DNA of 64,000 nucleotides from Blastobasis lacticolella (taxonomy: Eukaryota > Arthropoda > Insecta > Lepidoptera > Blastobasidae): assembly GCA_905147135.1 (NCBI GenBank), contig LR990049.1:13347428-13411427 (forward strand), written 5' to 3'. The first letter of the stretch is position 1. The number at the start of each line of letters is the position of its first letter. The notes beneath the pieces are model-generated. The model did not search any database and had not been told where the DNA came from. It was given only the letters and a program-made list of their open reading frames with translations. Positions 1 through 10,943 of this stretch are shown here, piece by piece. The position numbers and the translations under genes are program-made.

Positions 1-157
1 CTGGGAATATTCAGCATACTATAATTGATATGCAGAAGAAACAGCGTGGGAGATAGCACTGAACCTTGGGGTACTCCAGCATTAATAGTATTGGTATCGG
101 AGCAGCATCCATCGACAACGACTTGGATGCTCCGTCCAGTGTATGTGTAGTAGTGTA
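1..157 (-). pseudogene. LINE reverse transcriptase fragment, cut by window edge
   Basis: Read on the minus strand this stretch encodes a reverse-transcriptase segment containing [18 protein letters not shown], the motif-B region of non-LTR retrotransposon RTs, preceded by a short segment ending DTNTINA. The frame runs off the left edge of the window, so the catalytic FADD motif would lie outside. Recognisable similarity stops near 157. It resembles the Jockey/R1-type RTs common in moths. It is probably a fragment of a mobile element and not a host gene. Whether the element is intact outside the window cannot be seen. Confidence 0.75.
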
Positions 158-1504
158 ATGGATGTATATACGTACCTTAAAACGCGGCCAGACAACCAGA
201 TAAACTGTTGCACAATTTAGTTGATAGCCTTTACCGCATAAAAATGTATATCTAAAGGAAATCTTAATCTATTTATAGAGGTAAAATACAATACCTAATC
301 ATAAATTTAGGTAAATAGACGAGAAAAAGCAATAGTAAAATTAGTAAACAGATCATTCATTATCTTTAAGTATTATTAGGCTTAATTAATTTGAATAATT
401 TTACCAAAGCTTGTAATTTAATAACATAGGTTGCGCAAGTAAGATTCCTATTATACACATGGTATGCTAATAAATAGGTTTTGCGTGGGTCGCGACACAA
501 TAGTTATATGCTCCATAAACTGTGTGGTTCGATTCGATGGGTAGGTACTACAATTCGAGCCTATTTCTGTTTGAACCAAAACTTGTAGCAATTTCAAAAT
601 ATACTAGGAAGGTTTATTTTTGTGTGATAGGTACGAAATGGCACCCTCGATTGAATTATACTCTTCTATATAGTGTATAATGCAACTAGTTACGGCGTAC
701 TTAAAATAACGTTCCATATGTAATACGCGCATTAATTATTGGTCATAAATACAGTGAACTATACAAGGTATTTGATGAATATTATTTTAACCAAAACGAA
801 CATCCCACGTCGGATGGCGACCCTGCGGCATCGTACCTCGTCATGTTGGTAATCTAGACAACAAATAAATTATCTAGCCATAGGTGGATCTGCGAGCAAA
901 GCAGTTGTCATGGCTCAGCCAGCATCAGGAGGCAACAACCAGGCCCAGTTGGAGCTGCATAACCATATAGCAACAATATTGTCCTGAGCATAATTGCAGC
1001 ATTATTTATCGTCGTGGCCATAGTTGGCGGGTGTACCTATACCGCAAATGTCACCATAGTTACTTGCGGTTAAGCACATAAACTCAAAGTAAACCTATCA
1101 TTAGGTACCAACTTCGATTTCTGCTCGACCGGTCATAGAACCCCATACCCTCTGTTCATTATTTATATTTATAGAACCACTACACTCGAGCAAAATGTAA
1201 ATAGGTAATGTAAAAGCACGTAGGGTAAAGTAACTATTATCTAATTGAAATGTAGGGCCTATTTGTCAGTAAAAGTGCCGCTTGCCTTATTTGCAGTCGG
1301 CCGGGGTGCGGTACCTACGTGCGTTTTGTTTAAAGTGCAAACTGTAACAGCCTTATGTCATTTCGGCCACGCACGGTGACGTAATGGCGAATTACATACT
1401 GGCCGCGCCGGCGCATCGGCAGCGCTGCGTGTGCGCGGACTAGTGGAGCACCAGCTTCGTTAGGACATTTAATTTCTTATATTAGACTAGCCAGGCATTT
1501 GACC
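158..1504. other. Intergenic, no gene seen
   Basis: AT-rich sequence with no supportable coding region. A locally CpG-rich patch at about 1375-1445 stands out from its surroundings but carries no clear TATA/initiator pair or open frame. Confidence 0.5.
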
Positions 1505-1640
1505 GCCATCTCACCTGGTGGTATCTAATTACGGCAGACAGACAGTCAAGCGGGCCACCTGATGGAAAGTGGTCATTGCTGCCTATGGACATCAGCAATA
1601 CCAGGGGTATCACTAATGCGTTGCTCACCTCTATTGTGTC
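1505..1640 (-). repeat. LINE 3'-tail repeat copy
   Basis: Contains, in reverse orientation, the block GGTGACCACTTTCCATCAGG followed by a GGCC..C..CTT tail and a GCAACGCATTGG-like segment. The same block appears at about 31240-31335 and 44550-44620, so this is one copy of a dispersed LINE 3'-end family. A 75-residue open frame starting at 1562 falls inside it and is not a gene. Confidence 0.6.
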
Positions 1641-2586
1641 TGTCCAGAGACAATATTTTATTTACTCTTTTGCTTTTAGGTATGTCCCAGGTCACACCTA
1701 TAGATATACGAGTATATTGCAATTTTATCCCTAGGTTACTAAAAACGCATCATCATCCCGGTGCGTCCACATTACACAAGTTAGCATAGGTAGGTAGACA
1801 TAATTATAAAGAGAATGTACACACTCAATACCAGCTGTAAATATTTAAGGTTCTGTATGAAAACCACGGAGGAGCGCTGCTCTGTATCACCGATATAATA
1901 TTAGCCAAGTTATCGTTGACTTAGTTCGCACGCAAATTACTGACACAAAAGTCTATGGAATCTATGATGTTATGGGCGATTGTTACCGGTTTCATCAGGC
2001 GCAATGTCTGCACCCAGTAACGAAATACTATGTATGCAGTATATACAATCAGTGACCGATCCTGCCCATGCGCCCAATTTCCTTTTCACCATCATCAGCC
2101 TACCTACATCACTCCACTGATGGTCTTTAGGTCACATCGATGGCCTACCCCCGTCCTCTTTGTCCTGTCCTCCTTTCTGTTCAGCACATCACTAGTCCCT
2201 CGTGCACCGCCGAGCCGAGGGAAGCCGGCCGTTACATCGGCATGGTAATCAATGAGCCGAGTCCCTTGCGCAACGGCTTTTTTCTAACGGAATAAATGGG
2301 GCACCAATTAGCGAGCGAAAATTGACCTTTCATGAGACTCGCAACATTTTACAATTGATATTTTGCTGAAGTACACTGTTATGAGGTTTTCCAACCGGTA
2401 CAGCATGCGCTTCGTCCGCTTATGTAATTACTAATGTACGATGAAACTTGTTGTTCATGAATTATGTTAAGCCTGCGGATGGATATAAAATATAGTGTGT
2501 ACATGTTACTATAACCGTAAATATTTGATGTGTGAGTTATAGAAATGTAGCATTGAAATATTAAGTAATGGTCTACCATAAACCTA
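1641..2586. other. Intergenic, no gene seen
   Basis: No coding region with start context, codon bias or splice structure is visible. Short open frames at 2030-2248 (+) and 2379-2579 (-) have no recognisable domains. Confidence 0.5.
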
Positions 2587-2649
2587 CATCAAATATGTCA
2601 TCGAACTGAACAAGCGTAGGTGCTTGTTCAGTTCAATGACATATTGATG
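2587..2649. repeat. Long-stem inverted repeat (hairpin)
   Basis: Arms at 2587-2615 and 2622-2649 are reverse complements apart from one mismatch and one extra A, with a 6-base loop (GTAGGT). The inner 15 bp, including GAACTGAACAAGC, are perfect. It could be a MITE remnant or a transcribed hairpin. No flanking duplication was recognised. Confidence 0.85.
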
Positions 2650-3593
2650 CAGAAAAGTACCTGCTTGATCAATTGGATGGTGTTTGCCATCAGTTGAACG
2701 CAAATAAAACGCTAGATGTTTAAGCATTTAACCAAAATATTTTTCAAAGTTAGAACCTAATTTTGATCACCGGCGTTCACCTGTTGCTTTTACACTAACT
2801 ACAATTCAATAGTTAGAACGTTGATCTTAACCATACACAACTATTGTCTTCGGTTACCAGTACGCTGTATTTACTAAATAGGACAAGAAAAAACACTGTG
2901 TAGAAAGATGTTTTTGTAAATAATCCATCTCTGGAGAGTATTATAGTATTACATTACGAGTGTCTATGCTTATAAGTAGGTACGTGTATATGAGTGAGGA
3001 CTCCGAGGGGTATCGCCACAAAATCTACTTATTTCTGCTGCCAAGTAAAAATCTTGCAATGTTTTTTTTACTATTGTAACTTATGCGAATCTTGTTTACT
3101 GGATTGGATATTGGATATCGATTAAATTCGAAACTGCATTCAGTAACCGTGGTCAGAAAGTTATGCTGTACCAATTTTAACAAGTATAGGGCCTAAGATA
3201 CCACGGGTCATTATGTTCAATATACATAATAAAACCGTTTTAAACCTAGGTAGGTATACCGTCAAATAAATAGGCCATGAACAGCTTCCCTGCCAAATGT
3301 ACCCAAGGTTCCAGCTGCGTTACCCCGTTGCACAGCCAGTGATATGGGCTTCAAAAAGTGCCTAGACCTAGGGTCTTGCGCTGCGCATTTTTAATCTTTA
3401 TTTATGGAGCTTGATTATATTAAAGCGACCATGCAGTTCCTTATTTTTAGACTTTTATAAAAGTGTTCTAATTTTAACAAGGTAGCATATTAAAAAAAGT
3501 AATCACAAGGATGCCGCATATTAACTTAGCGTAACCGATTGAGCTAAAAATTAGCGTAAAAGTGTTGGTTTTTGTAATGAAATCTAAGTGCAA
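2650..3593. other. Intergenic, no gene seen
   Basis: AT-rich, no supportable coding sequence, no repeat family recognised. Confidence 0.5.
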
Positions 3594-3730
3594 GGCGGTG
3601 TCCTAATAGGCAACAGTCGTACGACCGTGGTTGTGCGACGGGCGGTTATGAGGTCTGCTATTGGTCGGGCGACGTTCGTTGTAAGACCATGGTCACACAA
3701 TCGTTGCCATAATGCCTAATGGACAACGCC
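3594..3730. mobile_element. Probable small MITE
   Basis: About 137 bp bounded by imperfect terminal inverted repeats: GGCGGTGTCC then AATAGGCA on the left, and the reverse complement GGCGTTGTCC then ATTAGGCA on the right. Internal GACC/GGTC-rich blocks (GACCGTGGTTGTGCGAC and a related inverted block) add further dyad symmetry. No convincing target-site duplication was found, so the superfamily is unassigned. Confidence 0.5.
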
Positions 3731-6171
3731 TAAGACATGCATGTTTTATGGCCGACATACAGTGACTGCTGAGGAGCATACTCTCTTTTTGGCCATCTAC
3801 GGTTCGGTTAGATGGTCTTATCACAAGTGTTTAAGGTTTTAATCCAACACTTTAGAGGTAGAACGATTAAGATTTTCTTATACGATATGCCCAGGTTTCC
3901 TCACGATTCTCAGTAAAAGCTTATCATCAGAAAAACTACAGTATTATGTTATGTACTGTATGGCGAGCGCACGGCTACTTCACGATCAAGGCTTCGGGGT
4001 ATTGTTTAAAATGCGACTGCATGGATGTTTGTTTCTACATCAATTACGCAGTAGCAGATTTAGAAATTTCGTAAACATGTAAAGTAGGCGAAGTATATTC
4101 CGTAGGTATAATAGACAACATTTTCGTCTCTACACAATACATGGTGGCCTTTAGACTCAGTCAAGAGTACAATCGATTAATTAACACATGGCTACACAGA
4201 TACAGTGACATTTCATTTTATAGCCTGAACGAGATTTTAAAAGATCTCACGGTATGAATACCATACTTATTAATATGAAGTGGGAGTAGCCAAATTTATA
4301 TGGTGATTTGGATGAGCGGACTGCCCAAGGCGTCTCGCGTTGCGAAACCCTCCGACAGCTCTTGGTTGAGGTGACTCGTGCTGGACAAACAGTAGAAGGC
4401 CATGCCTATTGGTGGCTCGCAGTGAGTTATGAAATAGGAAAATACACGTAGGAATTCAAGTTTCAAGGAATTATTATATTAGCGCGATGGACTTGAGCGT
4501 TCCTTGATTAGATATTATCGCTTTCTAGTCTAGACGTCTTTATTTTTGGCGTGGTTTTCTCCAATCACTAATTAACCTTTTGAGGCATAAAAACAGTAAT
4601 ACACTAAAATCGTGGAAAAGCCTCTACTTTCAAACACTTATTTAAACCATGTATAGGTACTTAATAATTCAATATCTCTTTTGAGTCTGGCTAGACTACT
4701 ATTTTTTCGATTATTATTTTTAAAATATAGTTAGATCTCTGTGAGGGCTGCTGATCAGGAGTATGCGCATTACTATCTCATATTTAAGATTAAAATACAC
4801 GCAACATAATATCATACTTTAAAGATGGTGTTTGGTGATAAGAGTAAAGTGTCACATTACCTTGAATGTAAAAAATACATTATCGATGACAATTGACTTA
4901 CTTATTATAATATCAAAACTCATATTTATGTTTCCAATCTTTTGATTTTCTTCTAAGGTAAAGAACATTACGCAAAAAACGGTAAAACAGCAGACGTAAG
5001 TGCCTGTTACGAAATGGATTCACAGTTAAAAAACAAGAATAATCATTTTCATGTTTCAGCAGTAATGTAGCTAGCACATACATTATGTATAAGACTCCTT
5101 AAATAAATTATTCAACAATAAGTACAGTAAACACCTCCTTCATCGTAATTAATTTAAGTATCTCCCATCTACTTGTTTACAGCTCGATAATATAGGAGTG
5201 CATTTATGGCAATCGTTGAAGATTCGATCGTTCGGCTGCTACTCACTGGATATTGAGGAAGGAATTATGGATACGCATTAAGATTGGCCTTGAGCAGTAA
5301 CTAGTTGAGATAATTACATTTATTTGGCTACATGAAAGGAATCTCATTTTTAATTTGTCATAGTTGTATGATAAGAATATTAATTGGGATATTTTATAAA
5401 TAGCTGCGTAATTGCTCGTGCATGCGTAACTCATAATTTACTTAGAATTATTTATTTAAATATTTGTACCTTTCTTTTAGGTTTGTTTTTGGTTGATGCC
5501 TTATCTATTTTGAGAGACTTAAAACAAAAAGTTTTTATTGATTTCGTACATCATACATCATGTATGAGAGACTTACTACTTCTATTATGACGCATTATGT
5601 AAAAGTGATTACAAATTAATTCAAACCGTCAAGGCCTAGAACTAGTTTAAAATGCGTTATAAGTTAGAAAAAAATTTCGCTGTTTCGTTAAATGCCAATG
5701 CTATTTGTGACGTTAGTTTGACGAATGAATACATTTGTTGTTAACACTGGCCGCAAAGTTTTGATGATTTTGAAAAGTTTATAAATAATTTGTAACAGAA
5801 AAATACTTGACAGGGATTTCGGGATTGGCGCCAGGATGGTGATAATTTTAAAATAGTTAGGAATTGTAGGTACCCAAGAACACGGTACTTAGTCATATTT
5901 TAATTAACTACTTTCCAAAATCTCAAAAAAAAAAAACAAGCCTTTCACATTATAAACTAGAGACATCCTAGGTCTATGCTACAAACTTAAGAAACTGTTG
6001 CTAAGATTTTTCGTTTATAGTTCAAATGGCTGAAAATAAATAATGGATTAATTAGTTACACTCAAGTAGAAAATTTTAAATTATTACGAAATGTTTCTAC
6101 TTGGGTAGAACCAATTGTGCTATAGAAAGAATACATTTGTATTTAACATTAAAACTCTTCTAAACAGAACG
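3731..6171. other. Intergenic, no gene seen
   Basis: About 2.4 kb of AT-rich sequence. Short frames such as 5243-5434 (-) and 5384-5590 (+) lack domains and codon structure. I see no RNA gene or mobile-element protein. Confidence 0.5.
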
Positions 6172-6390
6172 TTGAGGGAGACATCGTAATGAAACCTGCA
6201 CATTCAGGTGACAGAATGTGTAACTATTAACCAATGTGCTCAGGTTCCCCTATTACCAGTGTCACGGAGGTCAGATGGCAGAAGCTCCACTGTAATTACG
6301 TGATAAGCCAAATCCTGGATCATGGTCATGGCGGACTCTCCCGCTTTCGCGCGCTTAACACAACTGGGACCATAACGCCAAGATAATTAC
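6172..6390 (+). repeat. SINE-A copy, 3' portion
   Basis: Shares with several other places in the window the block ACCTGCACATTCAGG, then GGTCACGGAGGTCAGATGGC (here GTCACGGAGG...), CCAAATCCTGGATCATGG and a terminal CAACTGGGAC..ATAACGCCAAGAT. The Pol III head present in the 28.0-kb and 47.3-kb copies is missing, so this is a 5'-truncated copy. Confidence 0.75.
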
Positions 6391-7840
6391 TTATTCTCTT
6401 AAGTTTATTTTACGCGATGTCCGGACATTTCAAATAACACACTGTACACTGATGGCATATTTTTAATTTTCATTTTGTCCCGAACGTTTCAAGTTTTTAA
6501 CAATTCTCATGGTCACAATTATTAGAATTATTTTTAAAAGTAATAAGGGTTCCGTTGCACGCATAATGTATGTAATCGTGCCGTATGATGTTATGGCCCT
6601 TGACTTTGATGATGTCAATTACCGGATCCCATTCAGGAGGAAATTGCCAATCGTCTTCCGGATAATTCTGGGTATTAAAGTATATCTTGATTATTTAAGC
6701 AGGACTTGGGGCTGGTCAAGTCCATGACAAATGACCTAAGTTTCCCCGTGAGCATGAGAACTGGAAATTGAAAATGAAAAAAAAAGACCGTGATTAATCC
6801 ATTTTATTTTATTCGTATTTGCAGCATAGCATAGGCCTACTAGAGATTATAAACGGTTGCTGTGAATTAGAAATTTTACTTAATCATAGACTATGTTGTG
6901 AAGACATTTCGTCAATAGTTAATTGAGTATACAAATTAAATTATATACTAGACAAAGCTAAATTTACACGAGCGAGCTCGGTAATATTAACTCCAAATAT
7001 TATTATTTTGTGTCAATATAATTACTACGCTTTTCTAGGTATTTTAGCAGGGACATCGCTATATCAACAACAAAATTTGTAAAGTAAATTCTGGCATGCC
7101 ACGTGACGTTGGTAATCAAATGTAAATATTGATAATTAAGTGGATATTTTGCAATATAAGTTAAGCCTTCAGTACATATTATCACAGTTATGTTTAAGGC
7201 GCCTGTTTTGTACAAGAAGATTGATAATGAACGAATAAAGGCTAAAGTCACCGGCAACCAGTTAACCATTGTTTTAAATTTCCTTGAACTCTACGTAACA
7301 CGATGTATTGGGACCGAGAAGCGTGTCGGATTACTGGAGTCAACTCCGAGTTAGTCACATACCGTTGCAAGAATCTCAGCACCTATCGCCTAATTTATAA
7401 TCAAATTTTCTACTCATATACTCGTATTCATAATTAATTAGGTACCCGTATATTTCCGTGTGTGGGCACTCGTGTGATATTTATCACGGCCCCGGAAGAG
7501 TAGCCCCAGCCAGCAGACATCAAAAATACAACACCAAGGTTGACTTAAACCACAAAAAGTTACATTTGTGTATAAGTGTATTATTATCGTACCGTGAATC
7601 TATCTCCGCTATCGGATGACCAAATCGCAACCACTTTTCGGTATTGGTTCAGTTCTGGTATTTAATTAACTTCTTAATGAAATATCTATTAATAAAAAAT
7701 TCTTATCTATCTGCCTCAGAGTTTAGTGTTAAATATAATTTAAAAACATTTCAAATTCACAGACTCATATTCTCATTACATTTCATTAATAATAATGAGT
7801 ACCTAATATGGTGAACTATCGGTACAATAGGCTCACTACT
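6391..7840. other. Intergenic, no gene seen
   Basis: No supportable gene. Short open frames at 6509-6727 (+) and 7003-7269 (-) have no recognisable domains. Confidence 0.5.
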
Positions 7841-7962
7841 AAGGATGCCGAAGACCGAACGAGGTGGGCCAAGTGTCGCAGGAAAGCGAACCTTAGGCGC
7901 TCGCGTGCCACGCGGGGGCGCAACTGGGACATAACGTCAAGATGATGATGATGATGATCGGT
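7841..7962 (+). pseudogene. LINE C-terminal tail with (GAT)n end
   Basis: In one frame the sequence reads as a basic RT C-terminus of the type DAEDRTRWAKCRRKANLRR, ending in a stop, then a short trailer finishing in five GAT repeats. The trailer CGCAACTGGGACATAACGTCAAGATGATG matches the 3' end of the SINE-A family, suggesting that this LINE is the SINE's mobilising partner. Only the last ~35 codons are visible. Confidence 0.5.
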
Positions 7963-9650
7963 GCAAGTAGCTATTAGTCATTTGCATAAATTTTTCGATT
8001 TCTGATTTATGATTTCACCCTGTATATCTAAATAAGAAAAATATTGTGATACTTAGTTGTAATTGTAAGTATTTTTTCAGTTAAAAGTACCTATATTTAA
8101 ATTTGTACTGACCAAAAAGTTTGGATTGTTAGCCTTCACGGCTAAGTAAAGTGGCCCTTTTGGGTAAAATGCGTGTCAAACACTACGGTGATGACCAATT
8201 TGGTTGTCAAGACACATTTGTAAATAAACGATTTCAGTCAGTTTATTTATTGGTAAAATATTTTAATATTATGTGTTGAAGGTTTTGTTATACTATTATT
8301 TAGTGAAGTGCTTTAGACCATTGTAAGTAGCTGGTTATGTATGTACGTCTGTCATGGAATGTGTGCATAGGTGTATGTATAGAATCTACGTTAATGAAGA
8401 TTCTTGTGTCATGACGTTTTTTTTAAGTTTTAGTAATTTCTTGATTGAAATTATACGGCAAGCTCTGTAATATACTTTAAAAATATTGAAAATTCATAAT
8501 TAACGATTTAATCCCAAAATATTTTATTTTTTAATATTTATTTATAGAAAACAAACAGTCTTACTTAAGTATTAAACATACGCAAAACATATCAACAGAC
8601 TTACAGTTCCATAATTCTGATACTTTTGATATGTTCGTTGCCTTTGCCCAATGTAACAACAAAAAATACGTAATGATGAGGAGTGGAAAAATCGGTGGAG
8701 ATCTTTGCTCAGCAGTGGAATGATGTAGGCGTAAAAATTAGTAAGTAAGTTGACCTGATTTTTATTGTTTTAGATTTGTCGAATGTGCTGTTATATTGTA
8801 ATTCTGACTGCTATCTTTGTGATGGATCGTCTAAGTATCAGCTGGCGGCCCTAGCCTAGACTCCAAAAACGTGCCAACAAGTACATTGGTGACGCAGCGT
8901 TAGTTTAGTCAAAGCCGCAAAGCCCGAACATCGATGGCTGATCGCTTGCTTATCGTGTTTACGGGATACATTTCAGTGAATATGTGTTGGCACTCCCTTC
9001 CATCTTCGGAGTACTAAACACGGGATGGGATTCCACCTATATTGTATGGTCGATATATCCGCACCTATTCGCACCAAAGATTAGCTTACTAAGAGACCAT
9101 TATTAGTGCTGCAGGCCTAAGCGTACATAATTTATGTTGACTTTCTTGCTTGGGATATACTCAAATTGGTAAGCTTTTGATCCATGCAGGTAATTAAAAT
9201 CTTGTTAACTCTATTTATAACAAAGATATAGAGGTATAAGTCAAAAACTGTCATAGTTACAGCACCTTCCCGTTATATATAAAAGAAGATCATTATCTGC
9301 TAGGTTGCCCTGCCCTGACATGAACAAACTGTCTGACTGATCGATAATATCGCTTATTACATATCGACAGAATGATCTTCCCTTTTTATTTGCTGCTGAC
9401 AGAAAATGATTGTTTTTTGACACGTCACGCATTTTTTTTATTCAGCATTATTGGCTGGCAATTATTTTTTGCTCTGTGGTACAGACAAACTTTCATTCCA
9501 AATCGCTTTTTATTTTTTTTGAATCCTGAGAAAATTGCCTACTAATTCTTACCTATATTTCGTTCACTATCTCAAATATTGTTGATAGCTCCGCGGCAGC
9601 GTCCGCTGGCGGTTCATCGGTGCAGTTCGCCCTACCTCCAGCCTTGCAGT
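7963..9650. other. Upstream region of gene A, mostly featureless
   Basis: No coding region is supported. Around 8675-8735 a short stretch (DNA reading EEWKNRWRSLLSSGM then stop) resembles another LINE C-terminal end, with low confidence. The final ~80 bp before the TATA box are GC-richer (CCGCGGCAGCGTCCGCTGG near 9592) and could be proximal promoter. Confidence 0.4.
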
Positions 9651-9651
9651 C

Positions 9652-9658
9652 TATATAA
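9652..9658 (+). promoter_or_regulatory. TATA box of gene A
   Basis: TATATAA followed about 30 bases later by a CA dinucleotide (9681-9682) that would suit transcription initiation. A splice donor, CAAG|GTACAT, lies about 50 bases further on. The same arrangement occurs in front of gene B, which raises confidence. Confidence 0.6.
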
Positions 9659-9681
9659 GAGTTCGATACCAAACCTATGAC

Positions 9682-9734
9682 ATCTGTGCGTTGGTGACTT
9701 CTGCAGTGTTGTGTTGTGTGCAAGTACTGACAAG
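9682..9734 (+). other. Non-coding first exon of gene A (predicted)
   Basis: Predicted from the TATA/initiator spacing at its 5' end and the donor CAAG|GTACAT at its 3' end. It contains no ATG. It would splice over a 1201-bp intron (9735-10935) to the acceptor TTTCACTTACAG just before the gene A ATG. The start is approximate; gene B has a closely comparable first exon. Confidence 0.55.
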
Positions 9735-10518
9735 GTACATTGTTAATTATATAATTGCAGGCTTCTTAATTAGCATACTGAATTGTAATTACATAATAAC
9801 GGTTGAAGTGCTTAGGCATTGGTAAAGTGCATTCAAATTGTCTAGTGACTATTAACTTTTTTGTATATAGCAGTTTCTGGAACGATGGAACTTTAGTCGA
9901 ATCGTTCATCTTCATTGTTAGATTATAGGTACCCGTATTTCAATAGAGTCCGCTCATAATACGGTTCAATACATTTCTCAATAGATTCCATTTCATCGTG
10001 GAAATATTATCGTTTGTTTTACCTTCATAATACGGGTACAATAAAAATGCAAATTGGACTTCAACAAGGTATTATATGAAGTGCACTGTTCGATACCAGA
10101 CTGAGAGAGAAATGATCTCTTTCGTAGATATCGATGTAGGTACTTAGGGGATCCCTATTTACACATATCTTCTGTAAAATGTCTGCAATTCCTAGTGCTT
10201 TAAGGTATAAAATATAGGGGTAGGTTGGCTAAGTGCTTTCCCCGCGCCGCCGCAACCCGATCGCAGCGAGATATCTGTGAGATACTGAACGAAAACCAAA
10301 TAGAAATGTCTCAATTTCCCGCCCCAACGTTCTTACAGTGCCCTCTTTTACTTAGATTTCTCATCCGGCGAAATATTTTTATTCTTCGTTTTGAAACTCA
10401 AAGTGAATTTTCAAACGTTTGTTTTGTCTTTCATTCGCACCGCGGCAATTCACCGGAACCACCGATTTACTGGCAGTTTAAAGTTTAAATTGGAAATCAG
10501 GAATTGGTTTTAGAACAT

Positions 10519-10640
10519 AGTTATGTATCGACTACACAACTGGTATATCGGCGTGGGGTGGGACGGTGAAGTTTCGATAAACGCGGGGCGCTGGGCATGG
10601 AGCATTTTGTTCCGCGAAAAGTTGTCGGTGTATAGTGTTC
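10519..10640 (+). repeat. Partial copy of the 17.7-kb inverted-repeat element
   Basis: Inside the first intron of gene A. Shares with 17720-17840 the blocks AACTGGTATATCG, GTGGGACGGTGA, AACGCGGGG and GAGCATTTT.TTCCGCGAAA in the same order. It is a one-ended relic of that DNA-transposon-like family. Confidence 0.65.
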
Positions 10641-10943
10641 AATTCATAATCCACACTTCACAATGTGTGTCCGTAATAAGTTGCTGAAATAAGTATTTAA
10701 AAAAAATAAAGAAAATAACTCAATTGGAATTTATATTACCGAATTTATTTTTAAATTACCAATTACCACATTTCTAATTTATTATACGCAACAGTACCAA
10801 CTAAAATTTGAAAATGTCACCCAAAGCGTTGGCCAGAATTGTGTCCAGCTACATTGCCTCGTTAGATATTAATACTTTGCTCGACAATTTAAACAGTGGT
10901 AACAAATACATGAGAGCAACCTATTTCACTTACAGAACAAACA

